A stretch of DNA of 10,735 nt. Source: Cyclostephanos tholiformis (lineage: Eukaryota; Bacillariophyta; Thalassiosirophyceae; Thalassiosirales; Thalassiosiraceae). Below, in pieces: positions 6,887-10,735 of this stretch. The notes under the pieces are model-generated. The model was not told where the DNA came from and searched no databases. It was given only the letters and a program-made list of their open reading frames with translations. Position 1 is the stretch's first letter, and each line of letters begins with the position of its first letter. The position numbers were made by a program, and so were the translations under genes. The stretch is taken from positions 1 to 10,735 of the forward strand of contig JALLPB010001535.1 in the NCBI GenBank assembly GCA_036939975.1, in the 5' to 3' direction.

Positions 6887-7272
6887 TAACACATACACCT
6901 TTCCACCCATTCTTTTGATTGTCCAATTTCATGGTTGTCCCATCTACCATTGCTATGAGGTGCACTCCATGCAAGACACTGTAAATCTGCCATCACAGTC
7001 TTTTTGAAGAATATGATATCTTCAAATTTAAACTGGACTGTTTGTTTTGCTTCATTTCATGTACCCTTCACTGTATATTCTCCAATGTGGACAAGGTAGA
7101 AGAAGGTGATCAAGAGGAGATTGCCGATTGCCTGGTCCAGTTTTGATGCAGTGCCCACTTGTCCTTGCTTGGCCAAGAGTTTGAATAGAAAGGGCAATTT
7201 GACCAACCCTTCTTCAATGAGAGGAGGAAACAACCTGAAAAAAACAGCGCACATCTCACTATTGACACATTC

Positions 7273-8268
7273 ATGATGGATGCCACCACTAACACCACCA
7301 CTGCCACTGCCACTGCCATTTCTGACAGACTGGCAGCAGAGGAGGAGGAGGCAGGGGTAGCAACAGTGGAGGATCAATTAATTGAGGGGGAGAGACGGGT
7401 GTGCTTGAAATATAACAAAATAGCAATGAAAGATGGCAATTGCTTGTGTCATGAACATGGCAAATGCAAGAGGTGTGAATTTCCAGGCTGTGAGAACTTT
7501 GCCCAAAGGAAGGCCTTTGCCTCACACATGGCAAGGCCTTACATGGCCATGACAGGAAAAAATGCACAACATCTGGATGTAACACTAATGTTGTGATAGG
7601 TGGCCATTGCAAGGCCCATGGTGGAAAGTGCCTTAGCATGATTGAGGGATGCAACAGAAGTCTGTTTAAGGAAAAGATGTACCGCTTTCACTACAGAGCT
7701 AAAAGAAAGTCTGGATCTGATTGGGAGCTAACTATCACCAGAGTAATGGGCACCATGATGGGATTGGAAGTTGTAGAATATTTGGGGATTAACAAAAACA
7801 GGGATGAGATTCATGTTGACTGCGGATGGGATGATGTGTTTGCTATTTCAGGGGTTTGCCAATCATGGAGAGAAGAGAGAAGCATATATTGATTACCTCA
7901 ACTGGATCAAACCAAAGATAGGATTGATGCCTACCCAGGGATTCTCTGACAGAATACTGAATGTTGATTGATTTCTTAGTTATTTGGCAGAGGATGATAG
8001 GTTCAGGTCAACAACCACAATTTATGTTCCATGTGGGAAAGCAGAGAGGTTGTTATACAGAGATGTGAAGGCAAGATGCCCTGCTGCTATGACAACACGA
8101 ATCCACAGAAGTTGGCTCATGGTAAATGGTGATGTGGAATATGTCAGGGAGGGTCAAGGCAGGCATCAATGTTATCATGTGTACAAACATGATAAAGAAT
8201 ACATCAAAGGGGAAACAGATTGGATTAAATATGCTTGGGATGGAAAGTATGAAAAGGTCCAGGAGTAA
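7273..8268 (+). pseudogene. WRKY19-type C/H zinc-finger repeat protein, frame broken
   Basis: An ATG at 7273 opens with a Thr/Ala-rich then acidic stretch (AEEEEAG). Four C/H repeats follow. Repeat 1 (KYNKIAMKDGNCLCHEHG) has Tyr for the first Cys. Repeat 2 (KRCEFPGCENFAQRKAFASH) has lost a Cys. Repeat 3 (CTTSGCNTNVVIGGHCKAHG) is complete. Repeat 4 (CLSMIEGCNRSLFKEKMYRF then H) has lost a Cys. Repeats 2 and 3 are in different frames, separated by the A6 run 7557-7562. A second change at GGGG 7851-7854 returns to the first frame: GFANHGEKREAYIDYLNWIK and onwards. A TGA at 7969-7971 interrupts; the frame then runs to TAA at 8266-8268. The C-terminal 140 residues are unrecognised. Such repeat proteins are probably nucleic-acid-binding or regulatory, but their exact role is not established. 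An intron ending at TTTCAG (7846-7851) is an alternative to the second indel. Confidence 0.7.
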
Positions 8269-8361
8269 CAGTTGGTGCAACTGGAACAATTGGTACCACA
8301 GAGGTGGAGAACAAAACCAACTAATTATTATAGAGGTTAATGCTTTAGGAAGATGGTTTGC

Positions 8362-8968
8362 TCATTGTTGAACTAACCTCTCAAGTTGTCTTGCATTATC
8401 AAGAAGAGTAGTAATCTCCTCGAGAAGGGATACAGAATACCTTATTGTTTCATTGAGCTTGGCAGTCACATAGCGAGTTGCAGTGTTGTGACCAAACACA
8501 AAGGTAAAGTCATGGCCAATATCTCATACTGGATTATTTGCACAAATAGCAACCGCAATGTGTCATATTGTTGCCCAGAGTTCCACCTGAGAGACGTGTC
8601 ATAGTTGCAATGGAGGGGAGTGGAACAGTCACAGGGTCTGGGAGGGGGGTATCAATTGTACACCTCCACTTTAGGTGGATCCACAGCGCCAACTGTTTGG
8701 GGTGGGTAGCTTGAAGGTATTCAAGAATTTGGCAGATGCGGCTCTCCCAAAGAGTAGCATTAACCTCAGCTGTTTGGAGGTGGTTCCTACCTTCTACACC
8801 AATGTCAAATCTGATAGATAGATGAGATAGATGGTCAAACTGATGGATGCATAGTTCTTGCACTAACAGAATCTTAGAAAGGAGGAGAAGGCATTGCTCA
8901 GAGGCTTCAAGTTTTGCCTGTAACTGAATGAGATGAGCTTGCCAAAGAGCAACAAGAGAACCCTCCAT
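8362..8968 (-). CDS. Unrecognised helical, leucine-rich protein (two-frame or spliced)
   Basis: An ATG at 8968 opens 144 codons on the minus strand, reading MEGSLVALWQAHLIQLQAKL, ASEQCLLLLSKILLVQEL and CQILEYLQATHPKQLALWIH. It stops at 8534-8536. A different minus frame, overlapping its end, continues with DIGHDFTFVFGHNTATRYVT, AKLNETIRYSVSLLEEITTL and LDNARQLERLVQQ, ending in TGA at 8362-8364. Both segments look like genuine helical or coiled-coil protein and probably belong to one gene. They are joined either by a short intron somewhere in about 8490-8590 (for example from the CAG/GTGGAA site) or by a frameshift, with two TGA codons in the intervening frame. I recognise no family. It lies convergent with the zinc-finger gene and divergent from the transposase at 9252. 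Confidence 0.45.
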
Positions 8969-9251
8969 CGATGTTTAAAGATGTGTGGCACCAAGGGTGC
9001 GAGAGGGGAGTAGTATTACAGCATATCTATGCACTCACTTAGTTAAAAACTATTATAGCCAACACGTCAGCCAACATATCAGCAGCACAACATTGTCAGT
9101 CCTTGGGAGACACGTTTCTTGGACATGTCGGCAACATCTCTAGCAACATGCTGCAGACATGTTGGGCAACATAAAACATGTCTGTCATTTTGACCCTCGG
9201 GATGACATTTCAAAATCCGACATTCCCAGCTAAGCAGTTGTCACGTCAACG
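8969..9251. promoter_or_regulatory. Divergent intergenic region with repeated ACATGT / GCAACAT motifs
   Basis: The region lies between the start of the minus-strand helical gene and the plus-strand transposase relic. GACATGTCGGCAACAT (9122-9137) recurs as GACATGTTGGGCAACAT (9156-9172), 34 bp on. Extra CAACAT and ACATGT copies are scattered from 9060 to 9182. It may hold subterminal transposase binding sites or a promoter. No terminal inverted repeat pair was found in the window. Confidence 0.4.
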
Positions 9252-10446
9252 ATGACAGCCGCATGCTTGTTGATGACAGATGATGTCATCACCATCCCAC
9301 TTCCCAAGCAAAAGAAGCAGCAAACTACTGCATCTACATTGAAGAAGAAGCGCGTGGATGATCTAAAGATGAAGAAGCACAAAACAGTTGCACATAAAGA
9401 GGCCGTGTGTCTCTACATGCAGGAGAGGGCCAAACCTAAGGGGGGGATGTCGTTGAGGCAAGTTCAGGATCAAATTAAAAAAATATTCTGTCGATGGACA
9501 CTACTCGACAATCAGCTTCTATGCAAATGAGGGTCTAATTGCTTCACCCAAGAAAATGGGACCACCTGGCACAATTGCAAAGGCTAACTACAAGTTGCTT
9601 TGTGCCGCCTTGTCATTGTTCACCCCAATGAATCAGATGAACTAATGCTTGGGGGATAGTCGCCCCAAATTGATTTTTTCTCTTGCAAAAATGGTGGGGA
9701 TATCATCACCTGACACGGGAAAGCTACTCAGTCATCTACTGCAAGATACAGTGGAGGAAATGATGGATGCAATGAAATTAAACTGTGTTGAGGACCAACG
9801 TGTGAGGTGGACGACATATCAAAACCTTGACCATTGGTTTAATAGTTGGGAGGTATTTTTGGTCGAATATGGATTTGCAAATCAAAATTCAAATGATGAG
9901 CTGGTATTTGAGGATGGTGTATCATCTCGTATCATCAACATGGATGAGACATGCATCTCTTTAGATGAGAACAATGGGAATCGAGGAGGATGGCCTGTCT
10001 CTCGACAAAGTGACATCAAAGTCAGCTTTGACAATGACTATGAAAAGTGGCATCTCTGCAAGTGGGGAGCCAATTCCCCCCACTTTCAGTTTCAGACTGC
10101 GGCGTAGACTGTGGAGTCTGAATCAATTCGAATCAAAATGATTTGGTACATGCTTGATATGAGGGGATTTTTTGGGGTCGAGCAGTCATTCCCAGTTTCA
10201 CTTGGTTTAAACAACAAGGGGGGGATGGATGATGCAGAATTTTTTGAGTACGTTCAAAAATCCATTATGGGACTGTATCCAGATGCAGCTCTCGAGAAAG
10301 GGAAGTGGGCTTGCATTAAATGCATCAACAGCATCAGCGATGGGGATGGCAACGATGGGCTAGTACTAGCAGTTGAGAACCAAGACATTTTGAATGTTGG
10401 TGGGGCATTTTCTCTAGATTTCAAGGAAGAGGCAGGGGCAGTTTAG
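9252..10446 (+). pseudogene. DDE transposase relic (helix-turn-helix plus DDE, IS630/Tc1-like)
   Basis: The first frame, from ATG 9252, has a basic stretch (LKKKRVDDLKMKKHKT) and then a helix-turn-helix-like part (HKEAVCLYMQ, MSLRQVQDQIKK). After the A7 run 9477-9483 the frame changes and gives YSVDGHYSTISFYANEGL, then GPPGTIAKANYKLLCAALSL, RVRWTTYQNLDHWFNSWEVF, RIINMDETCISLDENNGNRG, WGANSPHFQFQ, FPVSLGLNNKGGMDDAEFFE and KSIMGLYPDA. This order is that of a DDE transposase family I know from diatoms. NMDET (Asp codon 9943-9945) is the first catalytic acid. Where DSGPGR should follow YPDA, the text reads KCINSISDGDG, so the second Asp appears to be Asn (10327-10329). In-frame stops lie at 9643 (TAA) and 10105 (TAG). 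The C-terminal third, with the last acid, is missing after 10446. The placement in IS630/Tc1 is approximate. Confidence 0.75.
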
Positions 10447-10735
10447 GGGAGTAAAACATAGTAATACATGTCATATCTATTGGATTATTTTATAATGAAG
10501 CATGAAAAAAATGGGACAACTCAATGCTGGTGGTGGCGGTATATGTGATACACCCTCTAGATGGGTTGTGACCAAATTGTTTGTACACATCATTTTCCAT
10601 GATGTGGGGAAGGTGTTAGATATAATTATATTGGGCGCTCCCACGCCATGGACAATGATACTTTAAAAAGCTGCTGACCCACTGTTGAGAGTAACTAAGG
10701 GGCAGGGTGATTGCCATTGAGGATTAGACAAAAGG
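10447..10735. other. Right-edge sequence with no supported gene
   Basis: I looked for the missing transposase C-terminus in all frames and did not find its expected tail. Short frames such as the one containing VHIIFHDVGKVLDII near 10580-10630 are unrecognised. No inverted partner of the 9000-9250 region is visible here. Confidence 0.4.

Larger units (their letters stand above)
5810..7240 (-). pseudogene. Tyrosine recombinase (phage-integrase fold) relic, split by a MITE
   Basis: The minus strand encodes, in order, KLDQAIGNLLLITFFYLVHI then GEYTVKG (about 7060-7130), KQTVQFKFEDIIFFKKTV (about 7000-7050), MKLDNQKNGWKGVCV (about 6890-6935), the MITE, ICIYQEMNGEDCLCPVRAL (about 6270-6320), TKGIPITLINTHSLC, ANALTLLGYLDMQIQKMGHW and, after a frame change near 5967, TFKEYIREELKCYAQNMSRR and KFNFVNITGNAFTEI, ending with TAA at 5810-5812. 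This is the catalytic domain of a tyrosine recombinase of the kind abundant in diatoms, related to those of Crypton/DIRS-type elements. The probable catalytic Tyr (FKEYI) is present. The first Arg, expected as RxGEYT, is His (7087-7089), and the HxxR Arg is Cys (6044-6046). In-frame TGA codons lie at 7057-7059 and 5894-5896, and another frame change lies near 6950. The N-terminus is missing beyond about 7240. Confidence 0.82.

Noticed and set aside
7743..7851. Intron in the zinc-finger gene (GTAATG to TTTCAG)
   Set aside because: Possible, but the enclosed sequence reads as good protein in frame and a one-base change in GGGG at 7851 joins the two sides smoothly. I kept it only as an alternative.
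1..10735. tRNA or rRNA genes
   Set aside because: No conserved tRNA arm motifs with matching acceptor stems and no rRNA core sequences were recognised by eye on either strand.

Overview
This window looks like eukaryotic accessory DNA, most likely from a diatom or a related stramenopile. The evidence is three transposase or recombinase relics of kinds I know as expanded in diatom genomes, a WRKY19-type C/H zinc-finger repeat protein, a DUF6818-like domain, and AT-rich spacers without bacterial operon structure or ribosome binding sites. No coding region is fully intact. All family assignments come from motifs read by eye, with no database search.

Left part (1-2459). Bases about 290-560, minus strand, carry a faint C/H zinc-finger relic. 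At 997-1073 a 17-bp motif occurs three times. From 1397 to 2074, plus strand, lies a PIF/Harbinger (HARB1-like) transposase in one frame broken by four stop codons. It runs directly into a DUF6818/Myb-like Harbinger accessory domain (2075-2459), which suggests that a deletion fused the two Harbinger genes.

Foldback region (2465-4677). Two diverged inverted arms (2571-3015 and 4039-4456) flank about 1 kb containing a glycine-rich, RGG-like gene relic on the minus strand. Stem-loops lie just outside both arms: one on the left, and two on the right built from four copies of one 30-mer. I read this as a foldback element that captured a gene fragment, and it is the best novelty candidate here.

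Middle (4678-7260). A 165-175-bp sequence is present twice in direct orientation. It is followed by a minus-strand tyrosine recombinase relic (5810 to about 7240), split by a 563-bp MITE (6324-6886) and carrying an in-frame 75-bp duplication.

Right part (7273-10735). A plus-strand WRKY19-like zinc-finger gene (7273-8268) is broken by two homopolymer indels and one TGA. An unrecognised helical protein is encoded on the minus strand (8362-8968). A helix-turn-helix plus DDE transposase relic lies on the plus strand (9252-10446).

I see no cooperating pathway. The window is best read as nested decaying mobile elements with captured or adjacent host-like genes. Several reading-frame breaks fall in G or A homopolymers, so some may be sequencing errors. 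The in-frame stops and lost catalytic residues point to real decay.
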